This document shows positions 1 to 8,057 of a DNA stretch of 64,000 bases, one piece after another. Source of the stretch: Streptomyces seoulensis (lineage in GTDB: Bacteria; Actinomycetota; Actinomycetes; Streptomycetales; Streptomycetaceae); assembly GCF_004328625.1 (NCBI RefSeq), contig NZ_CP032229.1, positions 310,001 through 374,000 on the forward strand, in the 5' to 3' direction. Position 1 is the stretch's first letter. Each line of letters begins with the position of its first letter. The position numbers were made by a program, and so were the translations under genes. A model generated the notes under the pieces. It saw only the letters and a list, made by a program, of their open reading frames with translations, was not told the origin of the DNA and searched no databases.

Positions 1-96
1 GTCCAACTTGCCTAGTTCCAGGAAATATTGACAGCTTTTCATGTGTTCTGTCATGTTCTGTCCGCCGCTTCCGGCGAACGAGCGAGAGGTGATCTC

Positions 97-765
97 ATGC
101 GACGAACCGAGTACGACGCGAGCCAGGCCGCCAAGCGCCTGAAGGTGCCCGCAGCGGCCTTACGGTGGGCCCGGCACACCGGCCTCATCCCCGACCCGGA
201 CGCGTCGTCCTACCAGTGGTCCCGGGCCGCTGGGGAGGCGCTGGACGCCGACGCCATCCGGGCCGCGATGCCGTCCGCGCCGATCGGCGGCGGCGCAGCG
301 GCGGACCGGATTGCCGACGCGCTCGGCACCCCGAACGTGATCGGCGAGAAGGCGAACGTCACGGCCTTCGTGGTGCGGCGGTTCGTCGACCGCGGCCTGC
401 TGGTCGACCTGAGCGCGAACCCGGACGGGACGCTGCACCACCCCAGCCAGGTCGCGGAGGTCTGCCGCCGCGAGGACCTGGCGGACCTGGTCGCCGCCGA
501 CACCCCGCTGGGGCCCGAGCAAGCCGCCGCCCGGCTCCAGGTGCGCCGTGCCGACTTCGACCACATGGTCCGGCTCGGCTGGCTCCAATCCCCGCAGTCG
601 ATCGAGGTCCGCTTCGGCACGAGCCGGGCGGGGGCCGTCGACGTCGCGCTCTACACCACGGCGTCCGTCGACGCAGTCATTCCCGCCCACCCCGAGGTCG
701 ACTGGGGGCAGCTGCGCGCGGTCGTGAAAGGCCGGCGCTCCCCACTCGCTGCGCTGGCGAAGTAG
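97..765 (+). CDS. Hypothetical HTH-like protein
   Basis: Unrecognised protein of 222 residues. Three segments look like short winged or MerR-like helix-turn-helix units: residues about 7-34 (SQAAKRLKVPAAALRWARHT), about 85-105 (VVRRFVDRGLL) and about 145-170 (EQAAARLQVRRADFDHMVRL). That repetition suggests a DNA-binding role, but this is inference. I chose the ATG at 97 because AGAGGTG lies just upstream; an open frame continues up to 28 without a better signal. Codons show normal Streptomyces GC bias, so the gene looks intact. A hairpin about 45 bases downstream could terminate it. Neighbouring genes are unrelated orphans, typical of an accessory region. Confidence 0.6.
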   Translation: MRRTEYDASQAAKRLKVPAAALRWARHTGLIPDPDASSYQWSRAAGEALDADAIRAAMPSAPIGGGAAADRIADALGTPNVIGEKANVTAFVVRRFVDRGLLVDLSANPDGTLHHPSQVAEVCRREDLADLVAADTPLGPEQAAARLQVRRADFDHMVRLGWLQSPQSIEVRFGTSRAGAVDVALYTTASVDAVIPAHPEVDWGQLRAVVKGRRSPLAALAK

Positions 766-809
766 GCCGCCCCAGCCTGACCGGCGCGGCGTGGTCAACG
801 AGGGCGCTC

Positions 810-832
810 CCCCCACGGCTGTTGCGTGGGGG
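810..832 (+). terminator. Putative terminator after the HTH-like gene
   Basis: An 8-bp perfect stem (CCCCCACG/CGTGGGGG) with a 7-base loop lies about 45 bases past the stop at 765. It has no U-run, as is common in Streptomyces. The rest of 766-1018 shows no coding signal. Confidence 0.45.
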
Positions 833-1018
833 AACGTCGTTGTCTCCGGCAGGTCTGCCTCGGTTCGGGACACGCTGGCGGCCGGCCTGGGTCTGCAATC
901 GCCCCGCCCATGGCGTCAGGCAGTGGTGCTCTCCGCTCGCGACACTGCGCCATCAAGGTGAAGGTGGCATCTCCTACGGCTAAGCCTGATGAGCTCCGCT
1001 GTCCGTCGGGATAGCGGT

Positions 1019-1468
1019 ATGGGCATGGACCTCAACGACGTCATCGATCGCGCAGAGTTGCATCAGGAAGTGGCTCGCCGGTTCGGCAATCAGCCTGCCC
1101 CCAGCCTGCGCCCACAAGTGGATGCCTACCTGGCAGGCGCGTGGTCTCTATTCGAGACCGCGATGAAGACATATGACCCGGCCAACGCCCAAGGCCTGGT
1201 CCTGGCGGCGGCAGAAGCCCACCGGCGATACACCGCACCAGGCGCTCTGAGGACCGCCGGCTTCCTGGCGTTCACCTTCCGGGAGCTCGCCACGAACAAG
1301 CGGTGGGACGCTGACCTGGACCTCACCCCGCAGGCGGCATGGGCCGCTCGTGTCGTGGAATGCGTAAGGGCGGGACTGGGCGACGAGAGATTCTCCCATC
1401 TGATCGAAGGCATCGGCGACATCCTGGCGGAGCTGGCCACCGAGGCCGAACCGGTCAGCGTGAGGTGA
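1019..1468 (+). CDS. Hypothetical helical protein
   Basis: Unrecognised protein of about 149 residues, predicted largely alpha-helical (runs such as AAWAARVVECVRAGLGDERF), with no signal peptide or membrane segment. The frame is open from 989, but that first ATG has no ribosome site. ATG at 1019 or 1025 (MGMDLNDVIDR) gives a normal start, with only a weak GGGA upstream. GC bias at third positions supports real coding. It stands alone between non-coding gaps, so no operon context suggests a role. Confidence 0.5.
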   Translation: MGMDLNDVIDRAELHQEVARRFGNQPAPSLRPQVDAYLAGAWSLFETAMKTYDPANAQGLVLAAAEAHRRYTAPGALRTAGFLAFTFRELATNKRWDADLDLTPQAAWAARVVECVRAGLGDERFSHLIEGIGDILAELATEAEPVSVR

Positions 1469-1692
1469 CTCCGGCGCTCTTCGCTCACGACCCTGCTCCC
1501 TGGCAGCCGACAGCAGCCTGATCTTGAGGGCGCGCGTTCGACCGGGCCCGCCCCACGACGACCGGCAACCGGATCCGGTCCCGCGTCATACCGAGCCCCT
1601 CGCCGCCCGATCAAAGTTATCCACAGGTGGGAACGTGATCGGCGGTTCCTTCGTACGCTGCTGCCCGAGTCGATCAGACGGGGGTGTGCGGA

Positions 1693-1938
1693 ATGGGGTA
1701 CGGCGTGGTGGTGGAGGAACTCGCGGTGGAGGTCATGGCACAACTCCCTGACGACCGGGCCCGGCGGGAGGTGATGGCACTCGTGGAGGTCGCACGGATG
1801 GATCCGCACGCGTGGCCCGATGTCCGTGACCCGGGCTCGGTGGAGGAGATCCGGGAGACGTTCGGCCGACGGTGCTGAATCCAGTACATGCCGCACGCCG
1901 GAGCGATCGAGGTCCGTGACATCGGATGGGCGAGCTGA
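1693..1938 (+). pseudogene. RelE/ParE-like toxin gene interrupted by in-frame TGA
   Basis: The frame from ATG 1693 reads a small protein with the look of the short RelE/ParE-like toxins common in Streptomyces: an N-terminal strand (YGVVVEE), helices with LPDDRARREVMALVEVA, then DPHAW. It reaches FGRRC and stops at TGA 1876-1878. Reading straight through in the same frame gives 19 more residues (IQYMPHAGAIEVRDIGWAS) and a second TGA at 1936-1938. That tail resembles the last two beta-strands of the same fold, so the TGA looks like a nonsense mutation within one gene rather than a natural end. No antitoxin gene is visible beside it. GTG at 1684 is an alternative start. The family call is from general pattern only. 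Confidence 0.5.
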
Positions 1939-1940
1939 GC

Positions 1941-2159
1941 TCAGGGCTGTCGGCGGCGGAGGTTCTCGGACCAGTCCCGGAGTCGGTCCTCGAGGACGAG
2001 GTTGTCGCTGCGGCTGACGGCTTGGAACATCTCGGCGCACACAGTTGCTTCAGCAGCGAAGCCGGCCGACCAGTCAGGATGTCTCCTTCGGACGTCCGGA
2101 CATGAGGCTGATGCGCTTTCATGAACCGTCAGTCCATTGGAGACAGACGTACAGTGCAC
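1941..2159 (-). other. Possible gene fragment with coding-like 3' part
   Basis: A 72-codon frame begins with GTG immediately after the stop of the gene at 2160-2414. Its last about 30 codons (MFQAVSRSDNLVLEDRLRDW onward) have almost pure G/C third positions, as real Streptomyces genes do. Its first part is much less biased. I do not recognise it. It may be the remnant 3' end of a larger gene whose start was lost. A translationally coupled small gene is the other possibility. Confidence 0.3.
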
Positions 2160-2414
2160 TCAGTTCCAGCGCGGGTCGACGTATTTCATGGCACCCCGGG
2201 CAGTAGTGCAGGGCCAGGTAGCACCCTCGCATCCGATGCACATTGGGTCAGCACGGTCGCTTGGAGCGTGTTCGGCGAGTTGCTTTCCGGCGACAGCTCG
2301 GACAGTGCGCTCGTCGGAGCTCATACCCCGGTAGGTCTCGTTGGCCAGCGCCACGGCTCGGTCGTACTCGGCGAATTGGGCTCGGAGATCACCTGTCATG
2401 AGACGGGAGCTCAT
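2160..2414 (-). CDS. Small hypothetical protein with CxxC-type C-terminus
   Basis: About 84 residues. The first half is a charged helix (LRAQFAEYDRAVALANETYR). The C-terminal part carries CIGCEGATWPC, a CxxC plus third-Cys arrangement that could bind a metal and recalls the small zinc-ribbon-like orphan proteins seen widely in Streptomyces. The start is uncertain: ATG at 2414 or ATG at 2399 (MTGDLRAQF), neither with a good ribosome site. The coding bias is lower than that of the core genes, consistent with accessory DNA. Function unknown. Confidence 0.45.
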   Translation of the reverse strand: MSSRLMTGDLRAQFAEYDRAVALANETYRGMSSDERTVRAVAGKQLAEHAPSDRADPMCIGCEGATWPCTTARGAMKYVDPRWN

Positions 2415-2422
2415 CGCTGGTC

Positions 2423-2533
2423 ATGAGATCTGCTCCCTTGGCCGACGACAACAACGCGGCGGTCATCACGTACCCGCAGGTGCCGAGCCGGGACTTCGTG
2501 GCGAGCAGTACGCACACGTCCTACGGGCCCTGA
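2423..2533 (+). CDS. Possible 36-residue small ORF
   Basis: A short frame starting at ATG 2423 encodes 36 residues beginning MRSAPLADDNNAAVITYPQV. Nearly every third base is G or C, stronger bias than in flanking DNA, which suggests real or recently real coding. It is divergent from the 2160-2414 gene. I do not recognise the peptide, and no clear ribosome site precedes it. A remnant of a longer gene is equally possible. The stretch 2534-2842 after it shows no gene, only a hairpin. Confidence 0.3.
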   Translation: MRSAPLADDNNAAVITYPQVPSRDFVASSTHTSYGP

Positions 2534-2624
2534 AACTGGGCTGGCGCCGCTACCAGGGCCCTGTTGTCAGTGGTGCCCGGGTCACTTCTTCGGGAAGGAC
2601 CGCGCCGAAGCCACCGGAACGAAT

Positions 2625-2658
2625 CCGCCCCACCCGTGTGAGAGCACGGGTGGGGCGG
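2625..2658. terminator. Strong hairpin, putative terminator
   Basis: Perfect 14-bp stem (CCGCCCCACCCGTG and its complement) with a 6-base loop TGAGAG. It lies about 90 bases beyond the small frame at 2423-2533 in otherwise gene-free DNA and could end transcription in either direction. Confidence 0.6.
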
Positions 2659-2842
2659 CTCAGGAGCGGGTCGTCAAAGGCGGTGAGGCCCGTGTCCTGT
2701 TACTGCTGGCCGAAGTTTTCACCAGGCTCGACGTTGCTGAGCAGGTGGGCGGTCGCGCTAGGCGACTGCCGCGGCGAATTTCACCGACGGGACGCCGGAG
2801 CCTTCGGGAAGCTCAGCGAGGGGCCGGCGGGGGAGGCCCGCC

Positions 2843-3402
2843 GTGCCGCAGGCCGAGCGAGTCTTGGCCTGGCTGGCGGCGAGTGAGGACGTCGAACGAA
2901 CCCTCCGCATCCCAGTGGACGGGCTGCCCAGCGAACGGGACGAACGTGTCGTGCGCATGGCCGAGGTTCTCCAGGCGACCGCGCAAGGGGTGGGGCCGGC
3001 GGCAGCAGCCCTGTGGGCAGGTGTACCCGAGCACCTGTTGCGCAGGTGGCTGGAGAGCGACCAGGACTTCGCCAGTGCCGTCCGAGCGGCCTCATCTCTG
3101 GCTTTAGCACATGGACTTGGACCAGGAGCGAGAAGTCCCGCGTCGATTCGGGTCGTAGTACTCGCCTTGAAGAACGGCGTGCCCTGGGAACAGGCCGCCG
3201 CCATGGCAGGTCTCAGCGCTACAAGCTCCGTCGGATCTGGAGAGCATCTCCCATGCTGGTCGCTCTGGTGAATGTGGCGCGGAGTGCCAGGCCACCGAAG
3301 CCAAGATCCTACGTTCCCGTCAACCACCGCCCGCGTACACCGGGTCGGAAACCGTCAGGCAACGGGAACGGGTACCGCCTCGTGCGACGCGACGACGCAT
3401 GA
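2843..3402 (+). pseudogene. Frameshifted HTH-like gene
   Basis: From ATG 2843 a plausible protein runs for about 125 residues. It has two helix-turn-helix-like stretches (GPAAAALWAGVPEHLLRRWL and GVPWEQAAAMAGLSATS). It then turns into non-protein-like sequence and stops at 3271. In the next frame (codons beginning at 3241) the reading continues sensibly as YKLRRIWRASPMLVALVNVA through to VRRDDA and TGA at 3402. A one-base indel between about 3205 and 3240 best explains this. The combined product, about 185 residues, would resemble a small DNA-binding protein. The C-terminal codons are less GC-biased, so the junction is uncertain. An alternative is a natural gene ending at 3271. Confidence 0.4.
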
Positions 3403-3683
3403 AAACCGGCCGCTCCTGAAAACTGTGCGATCAGGCCGACTACCTGAATGCAAACTGAATACGTCGATGAAACTCCGCTCACCTCGAGTCGATGCACCGA
3501 TGAGTGGCGATTCTTGAGGCAACTCCATGCGGCGAGGGATGCGTCTCGCGCCACCAAAGGAAATGCCTCCATGACCGGCACCCTGCTCAAGGCCAGATCG
3601 GTGCATCCGGGACCGCACTGGCGCCGGCCGGCGCCGTGTACCGGCTGATGCGCAGTGACGCCTGACTTCCTCGGGATGAGTGG
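3403..3683. other. Intergenic stretch without a supported gene
   Basis: Short frames exist on both strands, but none has Streptomyces codon bias or a ribosome site. The promoter of the histidine kinase gene at 3684 is presumably here. I see no clear -10/-35 pair, repeat or terminator. Confidence 0.5.
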
Positions 3684-4982
3684 ATGACCTTGGTTACGCG
3701 TACCGCCCATCCGGTCACCGTCGCCGGCGGAGAGAGCGGCGGTACAGGATCCCTGACTGCCCTGTCCTCCCGGCTGGGTGAACGTCTACGCCGGGCAGAT
3801 CGGGCACATCCGTGGGTACTGAATGCCGCGGTGGTGGCGCTGGTCGTCTCGGTCTTCTGCGTGCCCGACCTACTGCACGGCATCGACGACGGCGACGAAG
3901 CCGGGCGGTTCCGGCTCACCCCCGCACGTCTGCCGGTAATCGAGATACTTGCGCTGCAGGCCGGGCTCGTTCTGCCGCTGCTGTGGCGAAGGCGCCGACC
4001 GGCACTCGCCTTCGGCGTGATCGCCGCCGTGTTCTTCCTCCAGTGGTTCCTGGGTACCGCGTTGCGTGCCGACATCGCCCTGTTCGTCGCCCTGTACGGC
4101 GTCGCCCTGAGAGCACGGACACCACAACTGCTCTGGAGCTGTGGCATCACGGCGAGTGCGCTGGTGCCGGCCGCAGTGCGGGTGTCGGGCGTCCTGTCGG
4201 TCTGGGTCTCGCTGTTCTTCCTGCTGAGCACGGCGACCGCCGCTGTCGCCCTAGGTCTGACGGTGCGTATCCGGCGGGCCCAGCTCGCCGGTCTGCGGGA
4301 CCGGGCGACCCGTCTGGAGACCGAACGCGATCAGCGCAGCCGGCTCGCGGCCGCGGCGGAACGTGCGCGCGTCGCCCGCGGCATGCACGACGTCGTCGGC
4401 CACAACCTGGCTGTCGTCGTCACGCTGGCCGACGCCGGACTCCGGGTGAACGCGTCGGGGCAGCGGCCGGGCCCGGAGGTTCTCCGAAGCATTTCCGACG
4501 CCGGGCGCCAGGCTCTGGGTGAACTGAGGCGTGTTCTGGGCGTCCTGGGCGAACATGCCCAGGATGAGGGTCCGGGACTGATGCCCCAGCCACGCCTGGC
4601 GGACATCGGTGCGCTGTGTGAGGGGGTGCGCGCCGTCGGCCTGAATGTGGTGCACCGAACGGTGGGCAACGTCGACGACTTGGACGGGAAGGTGCAGCTC
4701 ACTGCCTACCGGATCGCCCAGGAGGCCCTGATCAACTCCTTGAAGCACGCTGGACCCGGAGCCCGCGTGAAGCTGGTCGTCGTTGTCTCGGGGCCCCGTC
4801 TTGTCATCACGGTTCGGGACGGTGGACCGGCCGATGGCGACTCCGAATCACGTGGCCGCGCACGCCAGGAGGGATATGGCCTGGCGGGCATGCGAGAACA
4901 CGCGGCCCGGTGCGGGGGAAGGTTGCATGCCGGTCCCGCCGGGAGAGGCTGGGCAGTCGAGGCCGTCCTTCAGACCCCGTGA
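3684..4982 (+). CDS. Two-component sensor histidine kinase (NarL/DesK type)
   Basis: Membrane sensor kinase of 432 residues that would autophosphorylate on histidine and pass phosphate to a response regulator. The N-terminal half has several hydrophobic segments, from about residue 47 to 195 (for example VLNAAVVALVVSVFCV). A dimerisation and phosphoacceptor helix of the HisKA_3 type follows, with the H-box GMHDVVGHNL and phosphoacceptor His235. The C-terminal ATPase domain shows an N-box-like segment (AQEALINSLKHA), DGG and the GLAGMREHAA G2-type motif. Kinases of this group normally pair with an adjacent LuxR-type response regulator. None lies on either side here: the next gene encodes a COG4705 membrane protein. 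It is therefore an orphan kinase or one that lost its partner. Confidence 0.9.
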   Translation: MTLVTRTAHPVTVAGGESGGTGSLTALSSRLGERLRRADRAHPWVLNAAVVALVVSVFCVPDLLHGIDDGDEAGRFRLTPARLPVIEILALQAGLVLPLLWRRRRPALAFGVIAAVFFLQWFLGTALRADIALFVALYGVALRARTPQLLWSCGITASALVPAAVRVSGVLSVWVSLFFLLSTATAAVALGLTVRIRRAQLAGLRDRATRLETERDQRSRLAAAAERARVARGMHDVVGHNLAVVVTLADAGLRVNASGQRPGPEVLRSISDAGRQALGELRRVLGVLGEHAQDEGPGLMPQPRLADIGALCEGVRAVGLNVVHRTVGNVDDLDGKVQLTAYRIAQEALINSLKHAGPGARVKLVVVVSGPRLVITVRDGGPADGDSESRGRARQEGYGLAGMREHAARCGGRLHAGPAGRGWAVEAVLQTP

Positions 4983-5170
4983 CGGGCTCCCTAATACAGA
5001 ACTGAAGCCTCCTATATCAGCGCTGCCTCCGCGCCGACCAGTACTTCTTTCACATCTTTCAGGTTGTGATCAGGTTGGCGCGAGCGCATGGCAACTCCTG
5101 CACCTGAAGCTCCAAAACGATGGCAAAAGAGGCTGTATGAATAGCAGTTGATTATGCGAAAGTGCGGATC

Positions 5171-5989
5171 ATGAGTACAGAGCAAGTTCTCGGTCAGCGG
5201 CCTCCTGCCACAGCCCGCGTCCGCATCGCTGAGGGCGCCAACAAGGTGCCCGAAGTGACCGTCTACTTCTGGATCATCAAGGTCCTCACCACCGGTATGG
5301 GCGAGACCGCTTCCGATTTCTTGGCCCGCCTCCTGGGCCCGATCCCGGCAGTGGCCCTCGGCGGCATCGCCTTCGTGGCGTCGCTCGTCCTGCAGTTCGC
5401 CGTGCGTCGTTACGTGGCCTGGGTCTACTGGACAGCGATCGTCATGGTCAGCGTGTTCGGCACGATGACCGCCGACGTCCTGCACGTCGCCCTCGGTGTC
5501 TCCTACACCCTGTCCACGCCTCTCTTCGTGATCGCCCTGGCGGCGGTGTTCGCCATCTGGTACGCCAGCGAGCGAACCCTGTCGATACACAGCATCCGCA
5601 CCCGACGTCGCGAGGTCTTCTACTGGGCGGCCGTCCTCGCCACCTTCGCCCTCGGCACCGCGGCCGGTGACCTCACCGCATCAACTGGCCTGGCATATCT
5701 GGGTTCGATCGCGCTGTTCGCCGTAACCATTGGGATTCCCGCTCTGGCATTTCGAATGGGCGCGCTGGGAGCGGTCGCCGCGTTCTGGACCGCCTATGTG
5801 CTGACCCGTCCCCTCGGTGCCTCGCTCGCCGACTGGATGGCCTTGGCTCAGATTCGCGGCGGACTCGGGTGGGGTCTGGGTCCGGTCACGCTGTCCTGGA
5901 CAGCCGCGATCCTCGGCTTTGTGGCCTTCCTGACCGTGACGCGCAAAGACGTCGCCGAAACGAACCGGCACGCCCGGCACGCGTCCTGA
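5171..5989 (+). CDS. COG4705-type multi-pass membrane protein
   Basis: Integral membrane protein of 272 residues, with about seven hydrophobic segments after a short polar N-terminus. The motif VPEVTVYFWIIKVLTTGMGE followed by TASDFL, repeated in weaker form later (FALGTAAGDLTA), is typical of the uncharacterised COG4705 family. Function is not established. I chose ATG 5171 (MSTEQVLGQ) over ATG 5162 because it gives the cleaner N-terminus. It lies 188 bases behind the orphan histidine kinase and could be cotranscribed or sensed by it, which is inference only. Confidence 0.75.
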   Translation: MSTEQVLGQRPPATARVRIAEGANKVPEVTVYFWIIKVLTTGMGETASDFLARLLGPIPAVALGGIAFVASLVLQFAVRRYVAWVYWTAIVMVSVFGTMTADVLHVALGVSYTLSTPLFVIALAAVFAIWYASERTLSIHSIRTRRREVFYWAAVLATFALGTAAGDLTASTGLAYLGSIALFAVTIGIPALAFRMGALGAVAAFWTAYVLTRPLGASLADWMALAQIRGGLGWGLGPVTLSWTAAILGFVAFLTVTRKDVAETNRHARHAS

Positions 5990-6031
5990 ACCTCCGCCCG
6001 ACGCACAACGACTCGGCCGCCCCCGCTGGGA

Positions 6032-6567
6032 CTACCCGAGCAGCGATCCGGATGCTGGACCGCTGCCGGTGAGGTGCCCCTCGTCCAGGAGGTGGACGGT
6101 ATCGGCGTAGCGCTCCACCACGTGGGGCTCGTGGGACACTAGAACAAGGGTCATTCCGTGTTCCGCGCGCAGGCGGGTCAGCAGGTCCATGATGCCGGTG
6201 GCGGTGTCCGCGTCGAGAGCGGACGTCACCTCGTCGCAGAGCAGGACGTCGGGCCCGGCGGCCAGCGCGCGAGCGATGGAAACGCGCTGGCGCTGTCCAC
6301 CGGACAGTTCGCCCGGATACCGATCGACGTGGTCGCGGAGAGGTCGACCTGGGCGAGGAGTTCGGCGACACGCCCAGGGTGCGAGCTCCTCGGCAGGCTG
6401 GTGTGCAGACGCAGCGGCCGGGTCAGTTGCCGGCCCACGGTGCGTCGGGGGTTGAGCGCCGCGAGCGGGTTCTGCGGGACGAGCTGGATCCGACGCTGCT
6501 GCTGACGTGTACGCCGCTGCGTGCGTGCGGCCAACGGCAGCCCGTCCAGGGGGAGAGGAACGCTCAC
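6032..6567 (-). pseudogene. Remnant of oligopeptide-type ABC transporter ATPase
   Basis: The 3' half of a DppF/OppF-like ATPase gene. The first part in translation order (about 6567 to 6340) reads the Q-loop region and the family segment NPLAALNPRRTVGRQ. The frame then shifts near 6335-6345. The second frame continues with RDHVDRYPGELSGGQRQRVS (signature motif), VLLCDEVTSALD (Walker B and D-loop) and LVSHEP (H-loop). The N-terminus including Walker A is missing, and the fragment butts against the end of the DUF6221 gene. With no nucleotide-binding P-loop and a frameshift it cannot be a working ATPase. No permease or binding-protein gene is near, so a whole transporter locus was probably deleted here. 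Confidence 0.8.
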
Positions 6568-7049
6568 TCATCATGCCTCGGGCTGCCGGAGTAGAGGATG
6601 CCAGAGTCGGTTGCGTCACCGAGGGCCTGTTCGACGAACTCGGCGTGTTCGACGCAGCAGTAGCGCAGGGGGCGCCAGCGGGGAAGGTAGTCGGGGTGGC
6701 CGGCGTAGCGCTGGGCGGTCTGCACAAGCCGGTCCCAGCCGGTCGCAAGGTTCTGGCGTAGCCGCTGCACGTGACCCGGTCGGTTGATGTCGCCCTCGGT
6801 GAGCTCAATTTCCCAGGAGACCAGGGCATCAGCGAGGTCGCGGCAGGCCGCGTCGATGGTCCGGGCGAGGTGCTCGGCCGCCCATCGGGCGTCGGTGCCC
6901 TCTTCCTGGTCACGGGCGAGTTCGCTGAGGCGCGCGGCGAGAAAGTTGCGAAGCGGGCGGACATCGGCCACGCGGAGGTCGTCAGAGAACTCCAGGATGG
7001 CAGCCGGGGCCAGGAGGTGCTCGTGACTGGGAATGTCGCGGTGCATCAT
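6564..7049 (-). CDS. DUF6221 family protein
   Basis: Soluble, mostly helical protein of 161 residues. The pattern of a conserved N-terminal helix (VRPLRNFLAARLSELARDQE), a long middle helix (AEHLARTIDAACRDL) and the C-terminal signature AQRYAGHPDYLPRWRP places it in the Streptomyces DUF6221 family, which has no known function. The start at 7049 (MMHRDIPSHE) is supported by a perfect AGGAGG eight bases upstream. Longer frames from 7088 or 7151 lack such a site. Its 3' end overlaps the broken ATPase gene by a few bases, suggesting the deletion junction lies here. Confidence 0.7.
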   Translation of the reverse strand: MMHRDIPSHEHLLAPAAILEFSDDLRVADVRPLRNFLAARLSELARDQEEGTDARWAAEHLARTIDAACRDLADALVSWEIELTEGDINRPGHVQRLRQNLATGWDRLVQTAQRYAGHPDYLPRWRPLRYCCVEHAEFVEQALGDATDSGILYSGSPRHDE

Positions 7050-7299
7050 GCTGGCTGCCTCCTGCTCTGGCACCGGGACCAACGTCATGTCCCGTCGCTG
7101 GTGTCGGTGGGCCGGACGTGAGAAGGCTATCCGCGCGAGCAGCAGAACCACTTCCCTTCAGCAAGACGACCGGACGGCGGCCCCGCTTGTCCCTCTATGC
7201 AGGGCTCGTAGCGGGCTTGGTTGACTTGAATCGCACTTCGCTGCGGTGCTGGTCGCGTGGACGGGGAGCAGGTTCGGTGATGCTCCTTCAGTTTTGTCC

Positions 7300-7507
7300 C
7301 TGCCGGGGCCCCGTGCGCGGGGAGCAGTGGCGGGCCGAGCTCTGGGCGCGAGCCCCGTCGGGAAGAGCTCCCCGCGCGCGGGGAGCAGCGCGAGAGCCAG
7401 CACGCCGCGCCAGCTGGTCGGGCGTCCCTGCGTGCGCGGGGAGCAGTACACCCGGCTGCTGGAGGCGTACGGACGGCTGGGACCATCCCCGCGTGCGCGG
7501 GGAGCAG
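7300..7507 (-). CRISPR. Degenerate type I-E-like CRISPR array, four repeats
   Basis: Four 28-bp repeats at 7300-7327, 7361-7388, 7419-7446 and 7480-7507 share the 3' block GCGCGGGGAGCAG, with spacers of 33, 30 and 33 bases. The last copy read on the minus strand begins CTGCTCCCCGCGCACGCGGG and ends ATGGTCC, the form of actinobacterial type I-E repeats. The copies lose identity toward lower coordinates, and a fifth, barely recognisable copy may lie at 7244-7271. That is the decay expected at the trailer end, so the leader should be above 7507. No cas gene is present in the window. Confidence 0.8.
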
Positions 7508-8057
7508 ACTCCGTGAGCTGCACCTTTACTCGGGATACGGACCTGTTTTTAGGACTTTCACTGAACCCGGCATTTCATAGGAAGGTCGGCCTCACCGGCT
7601 ATTCTTCGCATAGTGCTCACGCGCCCATTCCTCACCGTCAAGATCACCCCAATGGCCGATACCGAGTTTCCTGGAGCGCAGAGCGATTCTGTCGGATCGA
7701 AGCCCTCACGGCACGGCCCGCGCTTCTCGAATTCCCTGCAGGTCGAGCACAGCAGGAGACACCTCGCGACGCTTGAGCTGACCCTGCCCCACGCACGACG
7801 GAGACAAGCGGAGCGAGCACAAGCACCTGTCCCCCTCCACGTGACCTTCGCAGCCGCAAGGTCGATACTGCCGACAGTAGTACTGCGATCCCGACGACAC
7901 AGACCACCCATCGACAGCTGGCGACCCATCACGAGAGTCAGCACGAAGTCAGCATCAGGCCGCCAAGGACCGCCAAGATCAAAAAGTGAGCTCACCCAAT
8001 CTGACCAGCGAAGAAGCTGCTCAGAGGCCCGTCTGCTAGCCTCACCAGGAGACATCG
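7508..8057. other. Gene-free stretch, possible CRISPR leader then dha promoter
   Basis: About 550 bases with no frame of convincing codon bias on either strand. The part next to the array (7530-7620) is relatively AT-rich, with runs such as TGTTTTTAGG, as CRISPR leaders often are. The part before 8058 must hold the dhaK promoter. I see no strong hairpin or repeat. Confidence 0.4.

Noticed and set aside
810..832. Possible extra CRISPR repeat (CCCCCACG...CGTGGGG)
   Set aside because: It lacks the GGGGAGCAG block and any regular spacing; it reads better as a terminator hairpin.
1876..1878. TGA as selenocysteine codon
   Set aside because: I see no SECIS-like hairpin directly after it, and Streptomyces toxin families are not selenoproteins; nonsense mutation is simpler.
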